A stretch of 64,000 nucleotides of DNA, taken from the NCBI RefSeq assembly GCF_042659445.1, contig NZ_JBHSSR010000001.1, one strand, 5' to 3'. The notes below the pieces were generated by a model. The model searched no databases. It had not been told where the DNA came from and saw only the letters and a program-made list of their open reading frames with translations. Position numbers and translations under genes: made by a program. Shown here piece by piece: positions 16,556 to 25,277 of the stretch. How positions within the stretch are numbered: the stretch's first letter is position 1; each line of letters begins with the position of its first letter. The stretch is from Macrococcoides epidermidis (GTDB lineage: Bacteria; Bacillota; Bacilli; Staphylococcales; Staphylococcaceae).

Positions 16556-17221
16556 ATGACGAATTTAAATGAAATGAATATAAATTACATAAGAAAAGTG
16601 AATCAACTGAAACCTCATAACAGAAAAGCGTTTGATTATATCGCAAATAAGATTACGACAAAAGTAACACTTTCAGAAGATGAATCGGATGAATTATTAT
16701 TAGAAATTTTAGATGATTTACTAGTTGCTCAAAGAAATGGTAAATCAGCAAATTCTTTTTTTGGTGAAGATTTAGATCAATTTGTTGATGATATTTCAAT
16801 AGAATTACCTAAAAGATCTTTTAAATCAATTTTACTATTTGGTACATTTACATTTTCTATTATATTCAGTATATTATTTGTTATTTTCGGGTTTGCTGAT
16901 TTTTTAAGTTGGATAAGTATCTCTCATCATATTAAAATTCCTGTACTTGCTGCTTTATTAATTGTTTTTGTTTTCTTAATCTTCAGCTTGCTAAGTATAT
17001 TTTTAGACTCAAATGCACAAAATAGAACGAAGACTCAAAATATTATCCAAGCGTTATCTTTGTTTCTATCTTATTCAATCACATATTTTATTTTTAACTT
17101 TGTTAAACAAGGACCTTATTTTAGTTTTCCTTTTTATTTATCATTACCCTTGGCTATTGTCTTTATAGTTACAACTATCTATATCAAGAAGAAATATTTT
17201 CCGAAAAAACAATTCATTTAG
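16556..17221 (+). CDS. PadR-associated membrane protein, paralogue 2 (DUF1129/HAAS-like)
   Basis: This 221-residue second copy starts 11 bases after the first ends, behind AAGGAGG. The N-terminal helical domain is conserved (EILDDLLVAQRNGKSANSFFGED) but more diverged and richer in Asp/Glu near 40-55. Four hydrophobic helices follow, in a lower-GC, Phe/Ile-rich stretch. It shares the same arrangement as its neighbours and arose by tandem duplication. No enzymatic motif is visible. Confidence 0.78.
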   Translation: MTNLNEMNINYIRKVNQLKPHNRKAFDYIANKITTKVTLSEDESDELLLEILDDLLVAQRNGKSANSFFGEDLDQFVDDISIELPKRSFKSILLFGTFTFSIIFSILFVIFGFADFLSWISISHHIKIPVLAALLIVFVFLIFSLLSIFLDSNAQNRTKTQNIIQALSLFLSYSITYFIFNFVKQGPYFSFPFYLSLPLAIVFIVTTIYIKKKYFPKKQFI

Positions 17222-17232
17222 GAGTGAGTGTC

Positions 17233-17937
17233 ATGAAAACAAAAGATATTATCGAACAAAATAATTTAAAACGTGAAGAACTGACGCCGGAAAATTTAAA
17301 GGTTTATGAGCAGGTATTAATGTATTTACGCTGTGATTTATCGATTTCAGAGCGCGTTACAGAAGTGACTTTAATGGATTTATTAGATCACTTACTAGAA
17401 GCACAGATGCATGATGTAACGACCGAAGAATTCTTCGGCAATGATCCAGAACAATTTGCTAAAGATTTAGTTGCTGAGATTCCAAAAGAATCGAAGCGTA
17501 ATATGTGGATGTTCGGTGCTTCAATGTTATTTCTACTATTTGCAATATTTAGAGGTATTTCAGGTATTGCTGATTTTATCACCGTTAATCTGTTACACAA
17601 AGACAATGCGATTTATCTCGGTAGTGAATTAACTGCTAATCTTATAACTTCACTTGTTATCGGTGCAATCATTTTCGGTATCTTCAAATATTTACAACTT
17701 AGCGCTTTTAAAGATGATGAAACAAGAGGACAAAAAATTACAATATTTTTTGTATTATGGATTGTGATGGTTATTCCATTCCTTGTTTCGATGTTCTTAC
17801 CAGATTTAGTACACATCGGCCCAGTTGTTCATATCCCCTGGTATGTTAATATCAGCATTGGCGTAGCGTTTTACTTACTCTATAAGCTATTATTTAATGC
17901 TTCACGAAACGATAAGGAAGTTGCCTTTATGAAATAA
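17233..17937 (+). CDS. PadR-associated membrane protein, paralogue 3 (DUF1129/HAAS-like)
   Basis: The start ATG 17233 is preceded by AGGAG at eight bases; the GTG at 17224 falls on the binding site itself. The 234-residue protein has the N-terminal helical domain (LLDHLLEAQMHDVTTEEFFGND), closer to paralogue 1 than to paralogue 2, and four membrane helices with a central charged loop. It is last in the operon and is followed directly by a bidirectional terminator. Three different membrane halves on one conserved cytosolic domain suggest a hetero-oligomeric membrane complex, but this is inference. Confidence 0.8.
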   Translation: MKTKDIIEQNNLKREELTPENLKVYEQVLMYLRCDLSISERVTEVTLMDLLDHLLEAQMHDVTTEEFFGNDPEQFAKDLVAEIPKESKRNMWMFGASMLFLLFAIFRGISGIADFITVNLLHKDNAIYLGSELTANLITSLVIGAIIFGIFKYLQLSAFKDDETRGQKITIFFVLWIVMVIPFLVSMFLPDLVHIGPVVHIPWYVNISIGVAFYLLYKLLFNASRNDKEVAFMK

Positions 17938-17978
17938 AAAAATCATCCCAAAGTTTATGCTTTGGGATGATTTTTTTT
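17936..17978. terminator. Bidirectional intrinsic terminator
   Basis: A long stem AAAAAATCATCCCAAAG / CTTTGGGATGATTTTTT around a six-base loop, with A- and T-tracts, lies between the convergent PadR operon and the DUF456 gene. Confidence 0.9.
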
Positions 17979-18459
17979 AAATGATGATATCAAATATAAA
18001 CCATATAATCATAATAATTAAAATGATAAACTTAGCCAACGTGCTTGTAAGGAAGCCTAATAACGATCCAATACTTGCATCCATCGCACGTTTAAAATCT
18101 TGCTGAATCAGTAGTTCTACAATGAATACTGCAACAAACGGTATTATGATAATACCGAATGGTGGGAAGAAGAAGCTACCGAGTATAATCCCGATTGCTG
18201 CCGTAAGCTCCCCTGCTTTACTTCCGCCAAACTTCTTAACAAAGCGACTTCCTAATACATAATCACTTATTAAAATAATAATCGTAAGTGTTGCCATCGC
18301 TATCCAGAAGAACCATGATAGTTCATTATTGTTAATCGCGAAATGGTAGATAAAAAAGCCAACCCACATCATCAGTATACCAGGTATCATTGGCATCACT
18401 AATGCTACGAATGCTGATAAAAAAGCTAATATAACGAATGTCCATAGTATGAATGTCAT
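17977..18459 (-). CDS. DUF456 membrane protein
   Basis: This 160-residue, very hydrophobic protein has about five membrane helices and the DUF456 pattern: PMIPGILMMWVGF, then SDYVLGSRFVKKFGGSKAGELTAAIGIILGSFFFPPFGIIIIPFVAVFIVELL. The family function is unknown. It overlaps the upstream MFS gene by 4 bp, so the two are translationally coupled. Its 3' end overlaps the terminator. Confidence 0.85.
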   Translation of the reverse strand: MTFILWTFVILAFLSAFVALVMPMIPGILMMWVGFFIYHFAINNNELSWFFWIAMATLTIIILISDYVLGSRFVKKFGGSKAGELTAAIGIILGSFFFPPFGIIIIPFVAVFIVELLIQQDFKRAMDASIGSLLGFLTSTLAKFIILIIMIIWFIFDIII

Positions 18460-19658
18460 GCTAAATCCTCCATCTTAACAGGTTTAGTGAATATTAATAA
18501 AACGAATGCAAGCAACATGAATGTTGCTGATACAAAGAAAACATTACCTAGCCCAACAAACCCACTCATAACGCCACCTAATAAATTACCAACTAATTGC
18601 CCGACAATCATCGCGTTTGAGAACAATGTAGATGCATAACCCGGGAAGTCTGGTAGAATATCCTGAAAATAACTTATCCCTAATCCAAGTAATATCGCAA
18701 GGAAGAACGCAAGCAATACCTGACCGATTAACATCGCTGTTACATTATCAAATACACCGATTGAGAAATAATAGGCACCACCAGAAACTGCACCAATCAT
18801 CAATAATGTCCTTGTCTGAAATCTACTTGCAAGTACGCCAAGTATGATCATAAAAGGCACTTCAAGTCCCGCACATAAACTTGCGAGATAACCTACATTG
18901 GCTTCATCTTCTTTTATAAATTCTGTTACAAAAAGCGGCATATTTAATGTATACATCCATTGCCCTACATGTAAGAATACAAATGCTAGAAATGGAATCA
19001 ATAAATACATATCTTTAGCTAAGTTTGGTGCAACGGGTTCAATTCTATTAGAATTGTAGACAACTTTCTCAGGTTTCACTTCGTGGAAAAAGATTAAGAA
19101 TGAAATCAATACAATCCAGTAAATGATTACTGTTCCTCCAAAAATGCCCCCAAAACCGAAATGTTTAAGTAAGACCGTCCCTACTAATGGTCCAAACAAG
19201 AATCCAAAACTAAACATTGAACGTAAAACAGTGTTTGCAAATACTGCATTTTTACTTGAGGCAGAAGCATTGATACTCTCTCTTGCAGAAGCATACATTT
19301 GTGGCATCGCAGGAGCAGACATACCACCAAAGAATACATATAATGCAATAAAGAGGTAAGGATTAGAAACAAGATAATACATACTAAATGCAACTGATGC
19401 CATTGCTAAACTGAACATGATCATATACTTTCTGTTAAATCCTGCTCTATCAGAGAATCTAGCAACAATCGTATTTACACCAAATCCAGCAAGTGCAAAT
19501 AATGCCATCATAACACCATACAGACCACGTGTCATACCCAGTTCTTGTGTCGCGTAAAGCACAAAGAATGGCACAGTAATCGCTAATGCCATACCAAGTA
19601 ATGTCATATTAATAAGAAATAAGACATAATTTTTAATACTTAATAAATTTTTAAACAT
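18456..19658 (-). CDS. Major facilitator (sugar efflux transporter-like)
   Basis: This 400-residue protein has 12 predicted membrane helices and an MFS loop 2-3 motif (ARFSDRAGFNRKYMIM). Its N-terminal half resembles SET/SotB-type sugar efflux transporters (GGMSAPAMPQMYASARE...). It should export a small solute by proton antiport; the substrate is unproven. The ribosome binding site is weak (AAAGTAAGTG). It is first in a two-gene operon with the DUF456 gene. Confidence 0.82.
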   Translation of the reverse strand: MFKNLLSIKNYVLFLINMTLLGMALAITVPFFVLYATQELGMTRGLYGVMMALFALAGFGVNTIVARFSDRAGFNRKYMIMFSLAMASVAFSMYYLVSNPYLFIALYVFFGGMSAPAMPQMYASARESINASASSKNAVFANTVLRSMFSFGFLFGPLVGTVLLKHFGFGGIFGGTVIIYWIVLISFLIFFHEVKPEKVVYNSNRIEPVAPNLAKDMYLLIPFLAFVFLHVGQWMYTLNMPLFVTEFIKEDEANVGYLASLCAGLEVPFMIILGVLASRFQTRTLLMIGAVSGGAYYFSIGVFDNVTAMLIGQVLLAFFLAILLGLGISYFQDILPDFPGYASTLFSNAMIVGQLVGNLLGGVMSGFVGLGNVFFVSATFMLLAFVLLIFTKPVKMEDLA

Positions 19659-19744
19659 ATATACACTTACTTTCTATTTATTATAACCACATATAATACT
19701 GTTATATTATAAAGCAAAAATATCATTTGTATAGTCACGTCTAT

Positions 19745-20560
19745 TTATAACGTGATTAATACCGCTGCTTTATCATCATGCAATTTCACTCGTGGATAAT
19801 GAATCTTCTCGATATCTTCTAATTCTTTCGTAATCATATATTCGAGCATGGCATCTAAGCCATCATGAATAAATTTCTGAACGAATTTCTGAAGACCAAG
19901 TCTTTCTATATCAAAGAAACCATCTGTTGTAATCAGGATATGTGATAAATTTGATAATTCAAATTGTCCACGATTATATGACTGATTGAAATTTACATCA
20001 CCATTCATCACCGAATATCCACCTGGAATATTTGCTGTACTTTTAGCATTATCAATGGCTTCGATCATTTCTTTCGGCAATATATTTGATTCGTAAACAC
20101 CAGGATATTTTTCCTGCCAGTACTTCACACGATCACTTTCATTCTTCTTACTATAATCAGGAACAATTTGAGATACTTTATTTTCTTTCGTAATTGTGTA
20201 GATAACACAGTCGGCTGAACTGGAATAATCGGCTATATTGTTATGAAGCTTTACAACAGCGTGGCAACACTGAAATCTATCTTTCGGATGATTAATAGCG
20301 ATATTGAATGCTTCCATCTCTGTTTGGATGCTGGCATTTGCAAATTCAGTCGCATTATTTAAAGTAATGCTTTTATCAACTTGCTCAAACGTAGCTTTTA
20401 CAGCATCCGTAGCACGTTTTCCAGGTGTGATATTATCAATCATAATACCTTTCAAACTTGTTACTCCGTCAATAACCCCATAAATATTTGCTGCTTCATT
20501 GATGACAACATCATCTTCATTCATTATTCCTACTCCTTGAGCCAGTACGGATGTTATCAT
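19745..20560 (-). CDS. PP2C-like phosphatase-domain protein
   Basis: This 271-residue single-domain protein has the order of PP2C metal-binding motifs. NEDD (14-17) stands in place of NEDR, IDGVTS (30-35) is the DGHGG-equivalent region, ADCVIYTI lies in the core, TTDGFFD has Asp213, and the terminal segment is HDDKAAVLI (Asp262/Asp263). The metal-ligand aspartates are kept but the canonical GHGG is not, so it may be a divergent Ser/Thr phosphatase or a SpoIIE-like variant. It starts 8 bp after the small alarmone synthetase gene, behind AGGTG, so the two share an operon. That suggests the phosphatase and (p)ppGpp synthesis act together. Confidence 0.72.
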   Translation of the reverse strand: MITSVLAQGVGIMNEDDVVINEAANIYGVIDGVTSLKGIMIDNITPGKRATDAVKATFEQVDKSITLNNATEFANASIQTEMEAFNIAINHPKDRFQCCHAVVKLHNNIADYSSSADCVIYTITKENKVSQIVPDYSKKNESDRVKYWQEKYPGVYESNILPKEMIEAIDNAKSTANIPGGYSVMNGDVNFNQSYNRGQFELSNLSHILITTDGFFDIERLGLQKFVQKFIHDGLDAMLEYMITKELEDIEKIHYPRVKLHDDKAAVLITL

Positions 20561-20568
20561 GTTTACAC

Positions 20569-21225
20569 CTACCCTAGTAGAATTGTATTTCGTACTTCAG
20601 TCATCTTACGATCAAGTTCTGCTGATGCATCTGCAACTTCTCTTAATTCTTTTCGGATTTCATCACTTAATTGTTTTGTATTATATTTATACTGTAACTT
20701 ATGTTCAGTTGATGCGAAAAAGTCCATTGCGAGTGTTCTAATTTGAATTTCAGCAGGTATCCACTTCACACCTTCTGACAGTACAAGTTCAGTCTCCACT
20801 ATAAGATGCAAACTTTTATAGCCACTTGGTTTTGGATTTTTAATGTAATCTTTTACACGTACAATCCTTAAGTCACTTCGTCCACTGAGAAGCTCGCATA
20901 TTTTATAAACATCCTCTTCAAATGTCGTTACAATGCGTACACCAATAATATCGAATATATTTGCTCTGATATCATCTAGTGTAATAGGAATACCTTTACG
21001 ATTTAATTTATCGCGTAAAGAAAGTGGTGCTTTTATTCGCGATTTAACATGTTCGAATGGTGAATAGCCATGTCGTGCCTGCCATTCAAGGTCAATAATT
21101 TCAATATCACTTGTAAGTTCTAGAAGCCCCATTTCATATTCTTTAAAGAAATATTGAAATTCTTCTGCCATTTTTACAAACTCAGTCTGTTCTTCAATTT
21201 TGCTAAATATTTGATTTACGTCCAT
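20569..21225 (-). CDS. Small alarmone synthetase (RelP/RelQ-type GTP pyrophosphokinase)
   Basis: This 218-residue protein is a lone RelA/SpoT synthetase domain without hydrolase or regulatory domains. The motifs are RIKAPLSLRDK (63-73), DIIGVRIV (92-99), the substrate-binding GYKSLH (135-140) and EIQIRT (159-164, with the expected catalytic Glu). It makes ppGpp/pppGpp from GDP/GTP and ATP in the cytosol. S. aureus has two such enzymes, RelP and RelQ; I cannot say which this corresponds to. GGGAG precedes the ATG. It is followed by the PP2C-like gene in the same operon, which is not the arrangement I know from S. aureus. Confidence 0.9.
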   Translation of the reverse strand: MDVNQIFSKIEEQTEFVKMAEEFQYFFKEYEMGLLELTSDIEIIDLEWQARHGYSPFEHVKSRIKAPLSLRDKLNRKGIPITLDDIRANIFDIIGVRIVTTFEEDVYKICELLSGRSDLRIVRVKDYIKNPKPSGYKSLHLIVETELVLSEGVKWIPAEIQIRTLAMDFFASTEHKLQYKYNTKQLSDEIRKELREVADASAELDRKMTEVRNTILLG

Positions 21226-21267
21226 ATTTACTCCCTCTCTTCTAGACTAATATACCAAATTTACACA

Positions 21268-21299
21268 GAAAAAAGTACGAATACACATCGTATTCGCAC
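21268..21299 (-). terminator. Intrinsic terminator of the LysR-type regulator gene
   Basis: A stem of GTGCGAATAC (minus strand, 21299-21290) and GTATTCGTAC (21284-21275), with one mismatch, is followed by a U-run. It overlaps the stop codon. Confidence 0.8.
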
Positions 21300-22189
21300 T
21301 ATATAATAGGTACATATTTCTTTATATCAAGATATTCAGCAGTTACTTCTTTCATCAATTCAATATAAGCACTCACTTGCGGTAAACTTAACATATCCGT
21401 TTCATAACAAAGATAAGTTTCACGCAGTAATGGATTATTTGCGACTTCTAACAGCTGAATTTCGAACTGATCATTATCTATGTCTTTCATAACGATTTCC
21501 GGCAATACGGTCATACCTACACCATTTAATAACAGTGATTTACAAGTAGAAATTTGATCAGTCTTTATTTGCGGAGCATATTCCTTATTAAATTGCTCTG
21601 TATACCAATGTTCAATTTCCTTTAAGTAAATGGGATCTGCCTGAAATTCAATCATCGGTAACTGATCAAGCTCATGTGCTTTGTTCTTAGGATAGATAAA
21701 GTAATGCTTTTCACTCATTAACAGTTCATTGTGCAAATTCATAATCTTGCTCCCACGTATTACCGACACATGAAAGTCATGACGATTGTTTGTAATGCGT
21801 GTAGATGAACCGACTTGCAGCTGTATCTTTACATTCGGATAACGTTCTACAAATCTTCCTAGAACTATCGGTAATATTGTATGTCCAATCAAAGAAGATA
21901 CACCTATTGAAAGCTTACCGTTGACCACACCGTCAGAAGAATGAATCATCTCCTTTAGATTCGTTTCTTCTTTTAACATCTTTCTGGCATGCTGAATAAT
22001 CATTTCTCCATTTGTCGTAACAATTAATTTCTTTTTCGTACGAATAAAGATTTCAGTACCCCACTCTGTTTCAATAGATTTAAGACGTTGACTCACTGCA
22101 GGCTGTGATATATATAATGTGTCTGCTGCTTTACGTAACGTCTCTTCATCAGCAAGCGCAACGAGTAATCTGTAATCATCAATTTTCAT
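21299..22189 (-). CDS. ccpE: LysR-family regulator, CcpE-like
   Basis: The start ATG 22189 (MKIDDYRLLVALADEETL) lies seven bases after GAGG; a TTG two codons earlier is less likely. The 296-residue protein has an N-terminal winged helix (1-60, LRKAADTLYISQPAVSQRLKSIE) and a type-2 periplasmic-binding-fold effector domain (about 90-290). Sequence and domain pattern closely resemble S. aureus CcpE, the citrate-responsive activator of TCA-cycle genes (citB/acnA) and metabolism-linked virulence traits. It follows tatD on the same strand with a nine-base gap. The orthology claim is by recognition only. Confidence 0.75.
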   Translation of the reverse strand: MKIDDYRLLVALADEETLRKAADTLYISQPAVSQRLKSIETEWGTEIFIRTKKKLIVTTNGEMIIQHARKMLKEETNLKEMIHSSDGVVNGKLSIGVSSLIGHTILPIVLGRFVERYPNVKIQLQVGSSTRITNNRHDFHVSVIRGSKIMNLHNELLMSEKHYFIYPKNKAHELDQLPMIEFQADPIYLKEIEHWYTEQFNKEYAPQIKTDQISTCKSLLLNGVGMTVLPEIVMKDIDNDQFEIQLLEVANNPLLRETYLCYETDMLSLPQVSAYIELMKEVTAEYLDIKKYVPII

Positions 22190-22204
22190 ATACAATCCTC
22201 AATT

Positions 22205-22948
22205 CTAAAGATTATAAAATCGAATCGTATTCTCTTCTATTGTCAGGTTAACAGTTTCAGTATCGATTGATTTTATATGTCCAATTTCTTCTATTATAGC
22301 AGATAACTGAGCATGAATGTGATGCGCCTCAAAACCATCATGGGGCCATGGACCATCCGTTTCAATCATTAATCTTTCAAGCGGGAAAGAAGTGACAACT
22401 TTACGTGTCTTTGGATTCCACAATACATCAGGTGTAATGCTCACCATATAATCTGTAGCTAATAATCGATCGATTACAGCATCACTCGCTTTAAACCAGT
22501 GAAAGTGCGCTTTTTCAATTGCATGTTTATGCAGTAAGTCTAGCATTACAAGTGCATCATCGTACACAGCATGCAGTACGATCGGTAAACGATATTGTTT
22601 CGCTTTAATAATAAATTGTTCGAATACTTCTATATAAGGTTGTATATTTAACTTTGGCTGTTCTCGTTTTAAATATTGAGGTAAACCTACCTCTCCGATA
22701 GCAGTTAATTGATTATGATGATTATCGATTAGGGATAATATCTTATCGATTTCAGTGTGGTTTAGCCTTTGTTCAGGATGAAATCCGAGCGCGATATTAA
22801 CTTTTGGATAATCGACTAAATCGAGTAACTTTTGAGAACCATGATAATCCATGGCAACAGCAATCAAACCATTAATCGCTTCGTTTTGAAGTATATGTTG
22901 CTGCTTAGATTCAGAATATTTATCTAAATGAATATGTGCGTCGTACAT
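22205..22948 (-). CDS. TatD-family metal-dependent hydrolase (deoxyribonuclease-like)
   Basis: This 247-residue TIM-barrel protein of the amidohydrolase superfamily has metal-ligand motifs DAHIHLD (His5, His7), GEVGL (Glu86), VLHAVYD, AHFHWF and ETDGPWP (the family Asp). TatD proteins are cytosolic Mg2+-dependent 3'-5' nucleases acting in DNA repair. AAAAGGAG precedes the ATG. It is slightly shorter and more diverged than the main TatD (YabD), so it may be a paralogue. It is co-directional with trpS upstream and ccpE downstream. Confidence 0.85.
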   Translation of the reverse strand: MYDAHIHLDKYSESKQQHILQNEAINGLIAVAMDYHGSQKLLDLVDYPKVNIALGFHPEQRLNHTEIDKILSLIDNHHNQLTAIGEVGLPQYLKREQPKLNIQPYIEVFEQFIIKAKQYRLPIVLHAVYDDALVMLDLLHKHAIEKAHFHWFKASDAVIDRLLATDYMVSITPDVLWNPKTRKVVTSFPLERLMIETDGPWPHDGFEAHHIHAQLSAIIEEIGHIKSIDTETVNLTIEENTIRFYNL

Positions 22949-22974
22949 ATTAGTGTTCTCCTTTTAGCAATGAT

Positions 22975-23003
22975 GTGTCCAATATCACCTACTTATTGGA
23001 CAC
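22975..23003 (-). other. Hairpin between trpS and the TatD-like gene
   Basis: A perfect 10-bp stem GTGTCCAATA / TATTGGACAC has a nine-base loop but no following U-run on the minus strand. It may be a weak terminator or an mRNA processing or stabilising structure that lowers read-through into the downstream gene. Confidence 0.5.
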
Positions 23004-23010
23004 TTCTAAT

Positions 23011-24009
23011 TCAATAATTCAACATTTTATCTTTCAGTTGGCCAACTTTCTTTTGAGCTTGTTCACACACGATTACTTTATTATTCTCTAATATTGTATC
23101 AATATATTTATAGTCATCCAATAATTCGAAATATCTCTCACGTTTGTCTTTCAATTCGTTATTAATCACTTCAAATAATGTCTTCTTCAAATTTCCATAG
23201 CCAACGCCCGCTTCAAATTGTCGCTTTACCTCAATCATTTCACTTTTATCCAGGAATGCTTCGAATAAAGTGTAAACAATTGAGTTATCTGTTGGGATTG
23301 ATTCTCCTAATGGAATAGAATCTGTTTTAATCTTCATAATGTTTTTATATAATTCTTTTTCGGTCGAAAATAGCGGTATCGTATTTCCATAACTCTTACT
23401 CATTTTACGACCATCATTTCCTGGTAATAACATTGTCGTTTCGTCCACTTGAGCAATCGGTAACTTAAATATATCGCCATATTGGTGATTGATACTTTGT
23501 GCAATATCTCGTGTTATCTCAATATGCTGTATTTGATCTTTACCAACTGGCACAATATCAGTATCCATTATCAATATATCCGAAGCCATTAATACCGGAT
23601 AATTAAACAGCCCCATATTTATATTTTTATCAGAATCAAAATTGTTTCCAATATTTTCTTGTACTTTAGCTTTGTAGGCATGTGCACGATTAAGCAGTCC
23701 TTTAGCTGTTTCATTCATTAAATAAAACGTCATTTCAGTAATTTGGGGTATATCAGATTGTTTATAGAAAAGACATCTATCTGTATCTAAACCTAACGCA
23801 ATAAATGCTGCTGCTATTTTATGAGACAATGTATTGATTGCCCCTTCTTTACGAATCTGATCATTGTTTAAAGCATGTATATCTGCGATAAAATACGCAT
23901 AACGATTTGCTGTATCCTGAGATAAATCGATAGCCGGTTTAATAGCACCTAAATAATTACCTAAATGCAACTCTCCAGTTGGTTTAATACCTGTAAGTAT
24001 CGTTTTCAT
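23011..24009 (-). CDS. trpS: Tryptophanyl-tRNA synthetase
   Basis: This 332-residue class I synthetase charges tRNA-Trp in the cytosol. The HIGH-like motif is PTGELHLGNYLGA near the N-terminus and the KMSKS loop is GRKMSKSYGN. Length fits bacterial TrpRS. The start ATG 24009 lies eight bases after AGGAG; two earlier in-frame start codons overlap or adjoin that site. Expression is controlled by the T-box leader immediately upstream, so it rises when uncharged tRNA-Trp accumulates. Confidence 0.96.
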   Translation of the reverse strand: MKTILTGIKPTGELHLGNYLGAIKPAIDLSQDTANRYAYFIADIHALNNDQIRKEGAINTLSHKIAAAFIALGLDTDRCLFYKQSDIPQITEMTFYLMNETAKGLLNRAHAYKAKVQENIGNNFDSDKNINMGLFNYPVLMASDILIMDTDIVPVGKDQIQHIEITRDIAQSINHQYGDIFKLPIAQVDETTMLLPGNDGRKMSKSYGNTIPLFSTEKELYKNIMKIKTDSIPLGESIPTDNSIVYTLFEAFLDKSEMIEVKRQFEAGVGYGNLKKTLFEVINNELKDKRERYFELLDDYKYIDTILENNKVIVCEQAQKKVGQLKDKMLNY

Positions 24010-24029
24010 AATCATCACTCCTATTTTTT

Positions 24030-24247
24030 TATAAAAAAGAGACCCGTCCCTGAATAAGGACGAGTCTCTCGCTTTACCACCTAATCGCTACTATCATAAC
24101 GTACATGTTGTATCGGTCATGTTTCCGACTGGTATATGTGTTAACCAGTATTCAAACGATGAGCCCATTCACTTTTAACTTATACATGTTTCCACCAGCC
24201 ACATGCTCTCTATCATAAGTCAATAAGTTACTCTTCTCATCTGAAGA
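24030..24247 (-). promoter_or_regulatory. T-box riboswitch (tRNA-Trp sensing) of trpS
   Basis: On the minus strand, stem I carries the specifier loop AGTGAATGGGCTC with UGG (24167-24165), the tryptophan codon. The conserved T-box antiterminator bulge region AGGTGGTAAAGC (24082-24071) follows. The terminator is a stem of AGAGACTCGTCC (24069-24058) with GGACGGGTCTCT (24049-24038) plus a U-run. Uncharged tRNA-Trp pairs with both loops and favours the antiterminator. Confidence 0.92.
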
Positions 24248-24314
24248 AATTCTTATTGAATTGTATATATATTAACTCAACTTAATCTAATTTTCAATTC
24301 TAATTTTGCACGTC

Positions 24315-24339
24315 GTTTCATAGAATGCTTTCAGGGAAT
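24315..24339 (+). promoter_or_regulatory. Putative SigB promoter of the SDR gene
   Basis: GTTTCA (24315-24320) and GGGAAT (24334-24339), separated by 13 bp, match the SigB pattern GTTTNN-N12-15-GGGWAW. This fits the product, a relative of the SigB-dependent general stress SDRs of Bacillus and Staphylococcus. Confidence 0.5.
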
Positions 24340-24372
24340 AATATAAACATACTTACTTAGGAGGCGTTATTG

Positions 24373-25242
24373 ATGGATAAATTCGAGAAGATTGACAAAG
24401 AGATTAAAGGTTACACTCAAGAGCATCAACCTGGTAGTGAAAAAGATATGGATCCTAAGCCAATCGCTGAAGATGAGAATTATAAAGCAAGTGGTAAATT
24501 AAAAGGTAAAGTTGCACTGATTACCGGTGGTGACTCTGGTATTGGTCGTGCTGTCGCTATTCTGTATGCTAAGGAAGGTGCTGATGTTGCAATCGGGTAT
24601 TTCGATGAAGCTACGGATGCTAACGATACGATTAAGAGATTAGAAGCGCTCGGTGCAAAAGTAAAAGCTTATCAACATGATTTAAAATCAGAAGTTGATT
24701 GTAAACAATTGATTGATAATGTGATTAATGACTTTGGCAACCTAAATATATTAGTTAATAACGGTGGTGTACAATTCCCACAAGATAGTCTTTTAGATAT
24801 TACAGCAGATCAAATTCAGGAAACATTTGCGACAAATGTATTTGGTATGATGTATTTATCAAAAGCAGCACTTCCTCACCTTTCTAAAGGAGATACGATC
24901 ATCAATACAAGTAGTGTTACTGCTTATCGTGGTTCTAAGACTTTAATTGATTATTCAGCGACGAAAGGTGCAATCACTGCATTTACACGCTCATTATCAC
25001 AAAGTCTTGCTGATGATGGTATTCGCGTAAACTCTGTTGCTCCAGGTCCTATCTACACACCACTAATCCCCGCAACTTTCCCGGCTGAGAAAGTTGAAAA
25101 GCATGGTGAAGAAACTGCATTAGGGCGTCGTGGTCAACCAAGTGAAAATGCACCGGCTTACGTATATCTTGCAAGCAATGATTCTACGTATGTTACAGGT
25201 CAAACAATCCACATCAATGGTGGAGATTATATTTCAAGCTAA
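24373..25242 (+). CDS. Short-chain dehydrogenase/reductase, general stress protein 39-like
   Basis: The start ATG 24373 follows TAGGAGG. The 289-residue protein has an N-terminal extension of about 45 polar residues (EKIDKEIKGYTQEHQPGSEKD), typical of the YdaD/YhdF/GSP39 group, and then a classical SDR Rossmann domain. That domain has TGGDSGIG, NNGG, catalytic Ser in INTSSVTA, YSATK (Tyr and Lys intact) and a C-terminal VTGQTIHINGG. It is a cytosolic NAD(P)-dependent oxidoreductase of unknown substrate. A SigB-like promoter upstream suggests induction by general stress. It is monocistronic. Confidence 0.9.
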   Translation: MDKFEKIDKEIKGYTQEHQPGSEKDMDPKPIAEDENYKASGKLKGKVALITGGDSGIGRAVAILYAKEGADVAIGYFDEATDANDTIKRLEALGAKVKAYQHDLKSEVDCKQLIDNVINDFGNLNILVNNGGVQFPQDSLLDITADQIQETFATNVFGMMYLSKAALPHLSKGDTIINTSSVTAYRGSKTLIDYSATKGAITAFTRSLSQSLADDGIRVNSVAPGPIYTPLIPATFPAEKVEKHGEETALGRRGQPSENAPAYVYLASNDSTYVTGQTIHINGGDYISS

Positions 25243-25243
25243 A

Positions 25244-25277
25244 AAAATGTGCCTATCATCCTCGATAGGCACATTTT
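25244..25277. terminator. Bidirectional intrinsic terminator
   Basis: A 14-bp stem AAAATGTGCCTATC / GATAGGCACATTTT with a six-base loop lies between the convergent SDR and DUF402 genes. Confidence 0.9.

Noticed and set aside
22975..23003. Terminator between trpS and the TatD-like gene
   Set aside because: There is no U-run after the 10-bp stem; termination is not supported.
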